5,504 bases of DNA from Lachnospiraceae bacterium. Its GTDB lineage: Bacteria > Bacillota > Clostridia > Lachnospirales > Lachnospiraceae. The number at the start of each line of letters is the position of its first letter. Positions within the stretch are counted from its first letter, which is position 1. Shown here piece by piece: positions 1-5,125 of this stretch. The notes under the pieces are model-generated. The model worked only from the letters and a program-made list of their open reading frames with translations, was not told the DNA's origin and ran no database searches. The stretch spans positions 1 through 5,504 of the forward strand of contig JAJQIE010000140.1 of the NCBI GenBank assembly GCA_021199395.1, given 5' to 3'. The translations under genes and the position numbers were made by a program.

Positions 1-13
1 TATATTTTGTATA

Positions 14-58
14 TTTTGTATAATAGGGAAGTTCAGAGAACTTTCCTATTATACAAAA
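14..58. repeat. 21-bp inverted repeat (long hairpin) next to the terminator
   Basis: Positions 14-34 pair with 38-58 around a 3-base AGA loop. Of 21 pairs, 20 are Watson-Crick and one (28 with 44) is G-T, which is a wobble pair in RNA from the plus strand. The centre pairs GGGAAGTTC with GAACTTTCC and the outer part is AT-rich (TTTTGTATAAT). Its right arm shares bases 57-58 with the stem of the next hairpin (57-89), so the two structures lie back to back and cannot both form fully. The function is unknown. It could be a second terminator, an RNA processing or stability element, or the remains of a small inverted-repeat element. Confidence 0.8.
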
Positions 59-89
59 AAATCGGAGGATTCCTCATCCTCCGATTTTT
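57..89. terminator. Strong bidirectional Rho-independent terminator
   Basis: A perfect 14-bp stem pairs 57-70 with 76-89 around a 5-base loop (71-75), with the GC-rich core ATCGGAGGAT / ATCCTCCGAT. Read on the minus strand the stem ends in six to seven T (rc of 55-61). Read on the plus strand it ends in five T (85-89) followed by AT-rich sequence, so it should terminate in both directions. On the minus strand it lies downstream of murA and of the cryptic transcription unit starting near 980. On the plus strand it would stop transcription from whatever lies left of the window. Confidence 0.85.
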
Positions 90-125
90 ATTATATTTTG
101 TTTTGATTTTTTATTATATTTTGTT
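83..125. repeat. AT-rich direct repeat pair
   Basis: Positions 83-102 and 105-125 are copies of the same AT-rich sequence (core TTATTATATTTTGTT). They differ by one extra T in the second copy and are separated by two bases. The first copy overlaps the T-run of the terminator. A related TATATTTTG doublet occurs at 2-19. These look like slippage products in AT-rich spacer DNA, and no function is apparent. Confidence 0.6.
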
Positions 126-291
126 CTTCATCCTTTATATATGTTTATATATACGGTTTCCTGGAGAGCTTTCATCCTGTTATATTTATAAATACAATCC
201 TTCGTTTCTTTACACGAATTCTCTCTTTATAAACCATGTGGCATTTTCTTCTGTATTATACTTAGCCCATGCAAAGATTCATTCTTTTTCC

Positions 292-477
292 TCTGAATCT
301 TTTCTGAATACGGATCCAAGTTCTGTCTGAATCCTTCTCTATAATGCGAAACGTGTATTGGTTCACTCGTCTGAACCGCTTTTGTGACTATAGATACGAT
401 CTCCCTGAACCGATATTCTGTACATATGGATTCATTTCTCGTCTGAATCTCACTTTTGAACTTCTGAATATGGATTC
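292..477. repeat. Cluster of TCTGAAT heptamers and longer related units
   Basis: Five exact TCTGAAT copies lie at 292, 303, 326, 442 and 463, with near copies TCTGAAC at 370 and CCTGAAC at 404. Two are part of a longer unit: TCTGAATACGGATCC (303-317) and TCTGAATATGGATTC (463-477), identical at 13 of 15 positions. A third version with a 2-base insertion lies at 417-433. On the minus strand the long unit reads GAATCCATATTCAGA. The spacing of the three long units is not a multiple of three, so they do not encode the same residues in one continuous frame. Confidence 0.6.
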
Positions 478-607
478 TTCCTCTTCGAATCTTCCCTGTA
501 AATGACCTCTACTGCTTTCTGGCAACACAAGCCATTCTTCTCACATTATCTCTTCCACGTTCTGTATGATTTTCGCACTATACCTTTCTACATATCACAC
601 ATCTAAT

Positions 608-648
608 ACTTTCTGTACTTCTGTACTTCTGTACTTTCTGTATTCTGT
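608..648. repeat. 8-9-bp tandem repeat, about five units
   Basis: Units ACTTTCTGT (608-616), ACTTCTGT (617-624), ACTTCTGT (625-632), ACTTTCTGT (633-641) and ATTCTGT (642-648) follow one another without gaps. The 8/9-base alternation and the partial last unit fit replication slippage. Copy number may vary between strains. It lies in non-coding sequence inside the putative minus-strand transcript from the promoter at 987-1015. Confidence 0.85.
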
Positions 649-743
649 GATTTTCCGCGCCTTACAGGCTTCACGTTCGCTTTTGCGCTGTTTATCGGGC
701 TAATGCTGTATTTAATTAACGAACCTGCGAGTCCGTCTTATCT

Positions 744-857
744 TCATATCGTAGGATAAATGTACTCTGCCAGCAGATTCTGTTTTCTCTCCAATAATCG
801 TTCTTTTACGATGACTCTTGAATCAGCTCTGGCTGAGGTCTTTTTCACAGGAAACAT
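744..857 (-). CDS. Possible small ORF, 37 aa, unknown function
   Basis: This minus-strand frame starts with ATG at 857-855 and stops with TGA at 746-744. The product begins MFPVKKTSARADSRV and continues with a charged, helix-prone stretch ERLLERKQNLLAEY. It has no membrane segment and no domain I recognise. Its composition looks more protein-like than random, but the upstream GGCGGG, four bases before the ATG, is a poor and closely spaced ribosome site. It overlaps the 27-codon ORF at 906-823 in another frame. Its TGA overlaps an ATG (ATGA) that opens only an 11-codon frame. It could be a true small protein, a fragment of a larger frameshifted gene, or chance. Confidence 0.3.
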   Translation of the reverse strand: MFPVKKTSARADSRVIVKERLLERKQNLLAEYIYPTI

Positions 858-906
858 TTATCCCGCCACATGTAGTTTTCAGTAAAGTATGTGAGACTGT
901 GTCCAT
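823..906 (-). CDS. Possible leader peptide, 27 aa, unknown function
   Basis: The ATG at 906-904 sits nine bases after a very strong purine tract GGAGGGAGG (rc of 916-924) and about 75 bases downstream of the predicted transcription start. The frame ends with TGA at 825-823. The peptide starts MDTVSHTLLKTTCGGINV and has two cysteines; no family is recognised. The excellent promoter, ribosome site and ATG suggest that something is translated here. The product is either a short leader peptide or the start of a gene now broken: after the TGA the same frame stays open for 36 more codons, to the TAA at 714-712. It overlaps the 37-codon ORF in another frame. Confidence 0.35.
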   Translation of the reverse strand: MDTVSHTLLKTTCGGINVSCEKDLSQS

Positions 907-915
907 CGGAATCGA

Positions 916-924
916 CCTCCCTCC
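916..924 (-). promoter_or_regulatory. Very strong Shine-Dalgarno tract
   Basis: The plus-strand CCTCCCTCC is GGAGGGAGG on the minus strand, ending nine bases before the ATG at 906. It is a better match to the 16S anti-Shine-Dalgarno sequence than the ribosome site of murA in this window, yet the ORF it serves is only 27 codons long. Confidence 0.6.
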
Positions 925-937
925 TGCATGTCATTGT

Positions 938-959
938 CTATAGGGTTTTGATCTATAGG
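938..959. repeat. Paired CTATAGG elements in the leader
   Basis: CTATAGG occurs at 938-944 and 953-959, 15 bases apart start to start and separated by GTTTTGAT. The core CTATAG is itself a palindrome, so the pair is both a direct and an inverted repeat. It lies 20-40 bases downstream of the predicted start of the minus-strand transcript, a place where a repressor could act. No regulator is known to me for it. Confidence 0.5.
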
Positions 960-961
960 AA

Positions 962-978
962 CAACAATGTGTTTGTTG
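962..978 (-). other. Small stem-loop near the predicted transcription start
   Basis: CAACAA (962-967) pairs with TTGTTG (973-978) around a 5-base loop. On the minus strand this would be at the very 5' end of the transcript started by the promoter at 987-1015. The stem is only six pairs and AT-rich, so it is weak; it could protect the 5' end or mean nothing. Confidence 0.3.
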
Positions 979-986
979 ATGGTTGT

Positions 987-1015
987 ACTATACCACACGT
1001 TTTTTAATTTGTCAA
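987..1015 (-). promoter_or_regulatory. Near-consensus sigma-A promoter with extended -10
   Basis: On the minus strand the -35 is a perfect TTGACA (rc of 1010-1015), the spacer is exactly 17 bases, and the -10 is TATAGT (rc of 987-992) preceded by TGG, an extended -10 TGn motif. Transcription should begin near 980 and run leftwards. It lies about 145 bases beyond the murA stop and faces no recognisable gene before the terminator at 57-89. Confidence 0.75.
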
Positions 1016-1159
1016 CACTATTTTTAAATTTTATCCAATTTATTTTATTTCAACAATTTTATTTTTAAGTTTTGTCCTAATTTCACGAATAATATATTAA
1101 ATTCAGAAAATTTAAACTCACTCACTGCCATTGCCGAAAAAGCAATGCCAATATAATAT
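1016..1159. other. AT-rich spacer downstream of murA, no clear terminator
   Basis: This spacer is strongly AT-rich. The only GC-containing stem is CATTGC/GCAATG just after the murA stop (about 1128-1146). It has six pairs, a loop of seven bases and no T-run after it on the minus strand, so it is a poor terminator. Transcripts from murA may therefore read on into the region to the left. Confidence 0.5.
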
Positions 1160-2452
1160 TCAGCCCGTCCGCAGACAGAACTTCTTCGCCTCTTTCTCGC
1201 TGTTGATCAGCTCGATCTCAGCGCCAAGGCTTCTCAGCTTCTCATCAAAGCACTCATACCCTCGCTGGATATACATGATATCATCTATCGTCGTAATTCC
1301 CTCCGCGGCGAGCCCGGCAATGACAAGCGCGGCACCCGCCCGCAGATCCGGCGCGCTGAGACGCGCTCCGGTCAGTCTTTCCACGCCTGTGATAATTGCG
1401 GTATTTCCCTCTACGCGGACATCCGCTCCCATCCGGGTAAGCTCATCCATATATTTAAACCGATTTTCGAAAATGCTCTCCGTCACGATGCTTGTACCCC
1501 GCGCCAGAGCCAGTGTGACTCCGATCTGCGGCTGCATATCCGTCGGATATCCGGGATAGGGTAGGGTCTTCACATTCGTACAGCTCAGACGTTTCGACGC
1601 TACGACGCGGACGGCATTGTCAAATTCTTCTACCTCGCAGTCGATCTCCAGAAGCTTCGCTGACGTCGCCTCAAGATGCTTGGGGATGACATTCTTTACC
1701 ATTACATCACCCTTGGTCGCCGCGGCAGCAAACATGAACGTCCCTGCCTCAATCTGATCCGGGATGATAGAATATTCCGTCCTGTGGAGCTTCGCCACGC
1801 CACGGATACGTATGACATCCGTACCTGCTCCCCTGATATTGGCACCCATGCTGTTCAGAAAGTTCGCCACATCTACCACATGAGGCTCGCGCGCACAGTT
1901 TTCAATGATCGTATATCCCTCAGCCATCGACGCCGCCATCATGATATTGATCGTAGCGCCTACGGAAACAGTATCCAGAAATATATGGCTGCCATGCAGA
2001 TGCTCCGCTTCCGCGATAATAAATCCATTGCGTATGGTTACCCTCGCGCCCAGCGCCTTAAAGCCTTTGATGTGCAGGTCGATCGGCCTGCTGCCGATGT
2101 TGCACCCGCCCGGAAGCGGAACCTCAGCCTTTTTGTATTTGCCAAGAAGCGCGCCGATCAGATAGTATGACGCCCTGATTTTTTTGATATATTCGTAATC
2201 AACGCTGACGTCCCCGATGTTCCCGCTGTTCAGCATGACTGCGTGACGCGTGATCCGGTCAACATGAACGCCGATACTCTCCATCGCTTCCAGAAGGACA
2301 TTGATATCCCTCACATCTGGAAGATTGTCAATCAGTACGGTGTCATCTGTCATAATAGCTGCCGCAAGTATTCCGAGAGCCGCGTTTTTAGCTCCGGAGA
2401 TTTCCACCTCTCCTACCAGTGGATTACCTCCTCTGATAATATACTGTTCCAT
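1160..2452 (-). CDS. murA: UDP-N-acetylglucosamine 1-carboxyvinyltransferase (MurA)
   Basis: MurA transfers enolpyruvate from phosphoenolpyruvate to UDP-N-acetylglucosamine, the first committed step of peptidoglycan synthesis, in the cytoplasm. The 430 residues cover the whole EPSP-synthase-like fold. Hallmarks are at nearly the same numbering as in the E. coli enzyme: GAKNAAL with K22 and N23; the active-site loop LPGGCNIGSRPID with catalytic Cys117 (the fosfomycin target) and R122; PTDMQPQ with D305; and IQRGYE with R397. Because the loop residue is Cys and not Asp, fosfomycin sensitivity of the enzyme is expected. The start is supported by AGAGG six bases upstream. Many Firmicutes carry two MurA paralogues (MurAA and MurAB/MurZ), and I cannot assign this copy to one of them from the window. 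It has its own promoter at 2573-2600. The short C-terminal tail after residue 415 is charged and not conserved. Confidence 0.97.
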   Translation of the reverse strand: MEQYIIRGGNPLVGEVEISGAKNAALGILAAAIMTDDTVLIDNLPDVRDINVLLEAMESIGVHVDRITRHAVMLNSGNIGDVSVDYEYIKKIRASYYLIGALLGKYKKAEVPLPGGCNIGSRPIDLHIKGFKALGARVTIRNGFIIAEAEHLHGSHIFLDTVSVGATINIMMAASMAEGYTIIENCAREPHVVDVANFLNSMGANIRGAGTDVIRIRGVAKLHRTEYSIIPDQIEAGTFMFAAAATKGDVMVKNVIPKHLEATSAKLLEIDCEVEEFDNAVRVVASKRLSCTNVKTLPYPGYPTDMQPQIGVTLALARGTSIVTESIFENRFKYMDELTRMGADVRVEGNTAIITGVERLTGARLSAPDLRAGAALVIAGLAAEGITTIDDIMYIQRGYECFDEKLRSLGAEIELINSEKEAKKFCLRTG

Positions 2453-2458
2453 AACCTA

Positions 2459-2463
2459 CCTCT
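2459..2463 (-). promoter_or_regulatory. murA ribosome binding site
   Basis: AGAGG (rc of 2459-2463) lies six bases before the murA ATG at 2452-2450 and fixes this start. Confidence 0.7.
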
Positions 2464-2520
2464 GCTATCGTTTATTCATACTCCCTGAAGCACACTTTTT
2501 TGCCGCGTCCCCGGTTCTCC

Positions 2521-2538
2521 CCTCCGGAGGCAGGCCTG
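2521..2538. repeat. Two abutting palindromes in the murA leader
   Basis: CCTCCGGAGG (2521-2530) and CAGGCCTG (2531-2538) are perfect palindromes of 10 and 8 bp lying directly side by side, in the predicted leader between the murA promoter and start codon. Neither leaves room for an RNA loop. An alternative RNA fold on the minus strand pairs CTCCGG with CCGGGG (one U-G) around a nine-base loop. They may be DNA-binding sites or chance in a locally GC-rich leader. Confidence 0.4.
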
Positions 2539-2572
2539 ATCCCATGCCAAAATACAAGGCGAAATTATTATT

Positions 2573-2600
2573 AGTATACCACATTTCATCTGATTGTAAA
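2573..2600 (-). promoter_or_regulatory. murA promoter (sigma-A type, extended -10)
   Basis: On the minus strand the -35 is TTTACA (rc of 2595-2600), the spacer is 16 bases and the -10 is TATACT (rc of 2573-2578), preceded by TGG as an extended -10. Each hexamer matches five of six consensus bases. The predicted start near 2566 gives an untranslated leader of about 110 bases. The promoter lies in the intergenic gap, so murA can be transcribed independently of the upstream operon. Confidence 0.7.
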
Positions 2601-2665
2601 CAAAAATTCACATTATATGCCTTTTTCGTCATAATGAACCAAACGTATATTCGCGTCCCGGTGAA

Positions 2666-3265
2666 TCATCGTTTGTTCTTTCTCTGTCCTTTTTTGCTCG
2701 CGGGCTTTTTGCGGACGCTGAATCCAAAGCTGCCCAGCTCCCTGCCCAGCGAATAATAAGAGCCGTGCGAATACACCATAAGCTCCGCGTCATTCAGGCG
2801 AAGCCGCCCCTTTTCATCCAGATATCTTTCATCGACATCCACGGAGAGCACCTCGGATACAAACATATGATGAGAACCAAGCTCAAGCACTTCTTTCACA
2901 CGACATTCAATGTTTACCGGACTCTCAGCGATCAACGGAGCCTGCACATGCGCCGCCGGTTCGGCCGTCAGGCGCGTTTCCTGAAATTTGTCCGCCTCCC
3001 TGCCGGAACGGACGCCGCAATAATCGGCGGCCCACGCCAGGTCTTTCGTCGTCAGGTTCACCGCAAATTCCCCGGTCTCGCGAATGATGTGGTAAGAATA
3101 CCGCTCCGGCTTTATGGAAACGGAAACCATCGCCGGATTCGTACAGATTGTACCGGTCCAGGCGACAGTAATGATGTTCGCCCGCTCATCCGGGCGGGCG
3201 CAGCTTACCATCACGGCCGGCAGCGGATACAGCATATTGCCGGGCTTCCAAATCTCTCTGCCCAT
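2666..3265 (-). CDS. Flavin reductase family protein (FMN-binding split barrel)
   Basis: The 199-residue product matches the flavin-reductase-like domain family, small FMN-binding proteins that reduce flavin with NAD(P)H or act as electron carriers in anaerobes. Visible features are the N-terminal strand PLPAVMVSCA (15-24), the flavin-site block NIITVAWTGTICTNPAMVSV (30-49) followed by HIIRETGEFAVNL (59-71), and a C-terminal YSLGRELGSFGFSVRKK (171-187) typical of clostridial members as I recall them. The last dozen residues are very basic (KKPASKKGQRKNKR). The start is clear: GGGAGG five bases upstream lies inside the last codons of the pyrophosphatase gene, whose TGA is separated from this ATG by one base, so translation is probably coupled. 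The true substrate or redox partner is unknown, and nothing in the neighbours identifies it. Confidence 0.88.
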   Translation of the reverse strand: MGREIWKPGNMLYPLPAVMVSCARPDERANIITVAWTGTICTNPAMVSVSIKPERYSYHIIRETGEFAVNLTTKDLAWAADYCGVRSGREADKFQETRLTAEPAAHVQAPLIAESPVNIECRVKEVLELGSHHMFVSEVLSVDVDERYLDEKGRLRLNDAELMVYSHGSYYSLGRELGSFGFSVRKKPASKKGQRKNKR

Positions 3266-3266
3266 A

Positions 3267-5069
3267 TCAGCCTCCCGTAATCTGGCTGATCCCGCTCATC
3301 AGAGACGGTACCAGCTGTTTTTTGCGGGAGACTACACCTTTCAGGTACACACAGCCATCCTCCAGCCGCTCATGGAAAGCCGCGTCGATAATCTCCACGT
3401 CATCTCTGCCGTAGCAGATCAGGTCGCTCCCCTCTTCCAGAATATTGGTCAGCATGAAGCAGACCATATCCACTTCCTTTCTTACGATCAGATTATTCAA
3501 AAATGGCATGATCCGCCCTTTGATATTCTGAAGCTCCTCCGCACTCATGGATGTGATCTGTCCGACCCCCACATTCATATCTCCGAATTCGAATTTTTTG
3601 AAATCCTGATAACAGATCTCCTCCGGCGTCTTTGTGGAAAGATCGCTGCCCGCGGCAAACATCTCCTTCGCAAAGGATTCGCATTCGATTCCCGCTCTTC
3701 GAGCCAGCGCGCGCGCCGCATCGACATCCATCGGCGTACAGGTCGGCGAGCGGAAGATCAGGGTATCTGAAATAATCGCGCTGCACATCAGCCCTGCGAT
3801 ATCCGGAGGAATCTCTATGCAGTTTTCCCGAAACATCTGATAAATAATCGTACTGGTGCATCCGACCGGCTGGTTGCGGAAATACACCGGATTCATCGTC
3901 TCAAGAGAGCCAAGTCTGTGATGGTCAATGATTTCCATAATTTCCGCATCAAGCACATTATCCACGGCCTGGGAAACCTCATTGTGATCCACCAGGATCA
4001 GTCCGCGCTTGCGCACACCCAACAGATTCCGCCTGGAAATCATACCCACATAGTACCCGCCCTTGTCAAGAATCGGGAAATCACGGTATCGTTTTTTGGA
4101 CATTGTGTCACGAATGGATTCTGTATAGTCTGAAAGACGGAAGGTCAGAAGATTGCTCTCCTTTTGCATGAAAAATTCTACCGGCATGCTCTGATTGATC
4201 AGGCGCGCCACCGCGTAGGTGTCAAGAGGAGTGATGATGATCGTGCAGCCGCGCTCCATAGCCAGCCGCTGGATCGTGCGGGAGACAGGAGCGCCCAGGC
4301 AGACGACAATACATCCGGCCTGCATCTCAATTGCGCAGAGCTGCCCCTCATAGCGGTTGCCGAGGATAACCATGTCATTTTCGTCTATGTAATTCTCCAT
4401 CACGTCCGGATTGGCAGCCGCGATCACGACCTTGCCTTTATCAAAATAGCCCTCCGGATCTCCGACGATCATCTCCGCGTCCAGCGTCTCCAGAATGTTT
4501 TTATACGGCGTTTTCGCCACAGAAACAATCGAGCTGCTGTATTCCTCCATGTAGGATTTTGCGATGTCGTTGATCGTGATCAGACCCTTCAGCTTATTTT
4601 TGGAATTCGTGATCGGAAGTGTAAAAATATTCTGCTCCTGCATCAGCGTCCAGGCACGCTTCAGGGAGATATTGCTGCGCACCCCTTCCACCTTGCGAAT
4701 CTCCATATCCTTAACGCGGGTACCGATATTTTCCAGCAGAAGCGGCGTTTTTGCCTGAAACCGCTCCAGCACATACTGTGTCTCCGCACTGACAAGCCCG
4801 GCTCTGGCAGCCACATAATTGTACGGCTCGCCAAGCTGGTTTTTCAGGTAAGCGTATGCGATCGCCGAACAGATGGAATCCGTATCCGGATTCTTATGCC
4901 CTACCACACAGACCGTTCTTTTGCGCTGCTTTGGATTTCCCAGTCCGGCCTGATCCTTTTTTGCCTCTGATTTTCCATAGCTTTCTTTCACCGCATCCTC
5001 CGCTTTTCCCGAATGTGCTTCCCCGGATTCCTCCGGCTTCCTGTAATTCTCTTTTCCCGGCTCTTCCAT
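3267..5069 (-). CDS. Manganese-dependent inorganic pyrophosphatase with CBS and DRTGG domains (family II)
   Basis: Hydrolyses pyrophosphate to phosphate in the cytoplasm. Order of parts in 600 residues: a charged extension 1-50; DHH-type catalytic domain beginning GHKNPDTDSI (57-66, metal ligands H58, D62, D64); CBS domain about 118-175; DRTGG domain about 190-295; second CBS domain about 305-355; return of the DHH domain with VDHNE (360-364), IDHH (381-384) and SAIISDTLIFRSPTCT (430-445, ligand D435); and a DHHA2 domain about 465-590 with the substrate-binding SRKKQ (581-585). All key residues are present, so it should be active. Known CBS-pyrophosphatases are inhibited by AMP/ADP; those with DRTGG are also activated by ATP or diadenosine polyphosphates. 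It is about 50 residues longer than usual because of the N-terminal repeats. ATG at 5069 is the only ordinary start before the catalytic domain. It sits 56 bases after the phosphorylase stop and one base before the flavin reductase gene. Confidence 0.95.
   Translation of the reverse strand: MEEPGKENYRKPEESGEAHSGKAEDAVKESYGKSEAKKDQAGLGNPKQRKRTVCVVGHKNPDTDSICSAIAYAYLKNQLGEPYNYVAARAGLVSAETQYVLERFQAKTPLLLENIGTRVKDMEIRKVEGVRSNISLKRAWTLMQEQNIFTLPITNSKNKLKGLITINDIAKSYMEEYSSSIVSVAKTPYKNILETLDAEMIVGDPEGYFDKGKVVIAAANPDVMENYIDENDMVILGNRYEGQLCAIEMQAGCIVVCLGAPVSRTIQRLAMERGCTIIITPLDTYAVARLINQSMPVEFFMQKESNLLTFRLSDYTESIRDTMSKKRYRDFPILDKGGYYVGMISRRNLLGVRKRGLILVDHNEVSQAVDNVLDAEIMEIIDHHRLGSLETMNPVYFRNQPVGCTSTIIYQMFRENCIEIPPDIAGLMCSAIISDTLIFRSPTCTPMDVDAARALARRAGIECESFAKEMFAAGSDLSTKTPEEICYQDFKKFEFGDMNVGVGQITSMSAEELQNIKGRIMPFLNNLIVRKEVDMVCFMLTNILEEGSDLICYGRDDVEIIDAAFHERLEDGCVYLKGVVSRKKQLVPSLMSGISQITGG
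3271..3276 (-). promoter_or_regulatory. Ribosome binding site of the flavin reductase gene
   Basis: GGGAGG (rc of 3271-3276) lies five bases before the ATG at 3265 and within the final Thr-Gly-Gly codons of the pyrophosphatase. The overlap indicates a polycistronic message with coupled translation. Confidence 0.75.
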
Positions 5070-5099
5070 TTTTCTGTAATCCTCTTTTCCCGGCTCTTC
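4935..5099 (-). repeat. 33-bp (11-residue) degenerate tandem repeat at the pyrophosphatase start
   Basis: Reading leftwards in the pyrophosphatase frame, 11-residue units are EEPGKEDYRKM (5099-5067, mostly upstream of the ATG, whose Met is the last residue), EEPGKENYRKP (5066-5034), EESGEAHSGKA (5033-5001), EDAVKESYGKS (5000-4968) and a fading EAKKDQAGLGN (4967-4935). The first two units agree at 28 of 33 bases; the others agree mainly in the E at position 1 and the K at position 10. The resulting extension is hydrophilic, Glu/Lys-rich and probably disordered. It is not part of the known pyrophosphatase fold. Confidence 0.75.
5081..5085 (-). promoter_or_regulatory. Likely ribosome binding site of the pyrophosphatase gene
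   Basis: AGAGG (rc of 5081-5085) precedes the ATG at 5069 by 11 bases, rather far but usable. It is itself part of a repeat unit: the same bases would encode Lys-Glu-Asp if the upstream unit were translated. No better Shine-Dalgarno sequence is seen in the 56-base gap. Confidence 0.45.
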
Positions 5100-5125
5100 T
5101 GCTTTTCTTATTCGGCTTATAAAAA

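Larger units (their letters stand above)
90..740. other. Gene-free purine/pyrimidine-skewed spacer with degenerate repeats
   Basis: No frame on either strand gives a convincing protein. The plus strand is rich in C and T, so a minus-strand transcript would be rich in A and G. On the minus strand a frame of about 90 codons is open through roughly 250-510. It has no ATG near its beginning, no Shine-Dalgarno sequence and no recognisable motif. A plus-strand frame at 7-330 is open but runs straight through both hairpins and encodes low-complexity hydrophobic sequence from AT-rich DNA. The stretch contains a cluster of TCTGAAT heptamers (292-469) and an 8-9-bp tandem repeat (608-648). It could be the body of a noncoding RNA or a badly decayed gene; I cannot choose between these from sequence alone. 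Confidence 0.6.

Noticed and set aside
7..330. Plus-strand ORF of 107 codons in the AT-rich left end
   Set aside because: It runs straight through both hairpins and the terminator, is low-complexity hydrophobic sequence produced by T-rich DNA, and has no ribosome site within the window.
250..510. Minus-strand frame open for about 90 codons without ATG
   Set aside because: It has no ATG or ribosome site near its beginning and no recognised motif, and its openness is explained by the purine-rich strand, which contains few stop codons.
660..730. tRNA-like or structured RNA around the GCGC/GTTCG sequences
   Set aside because: Only stems of three to five pairs could be found, with no acceptor stem or anticodon arm, so no RNA gene can be supported.
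1128..1146. CATTGC/GCAATG stem after the murA stop as a terminator
   Set aside because: It has only six pairs and a 7-base loop, with no T-run on the minus strand.
2612..2640. A second -10 (TATAAT, rc of 2612-2617) upstream of murA
   Set aside because: The -10 hexamer is perfect, but at 17 bases distance the -35 is GGTTCA, a very poor match. The promoter at 2573-2600 is better; this one could be a minor start.
3493..3861. Minus-strand ORF of 122 codons in another frame of the pyrophosphatase gene
   Set aside because: It lies wholly inside the conserved catalytic region in a different frame and resembles no family; it is an out-of-frame shadow.
4164..4970. Long plus-strand ORF (268 codons) opposite the pyrophosphatase, and similar antisense ORFs at 3114-3770, 2765-3280, 1676-2170 and 1131-1559
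   Set aside because: They are shadows of strongly supported minus-strand genes. Their translations are rich in His, Arg and Leu without any domain, as expected from reading the complement of coding DNA.
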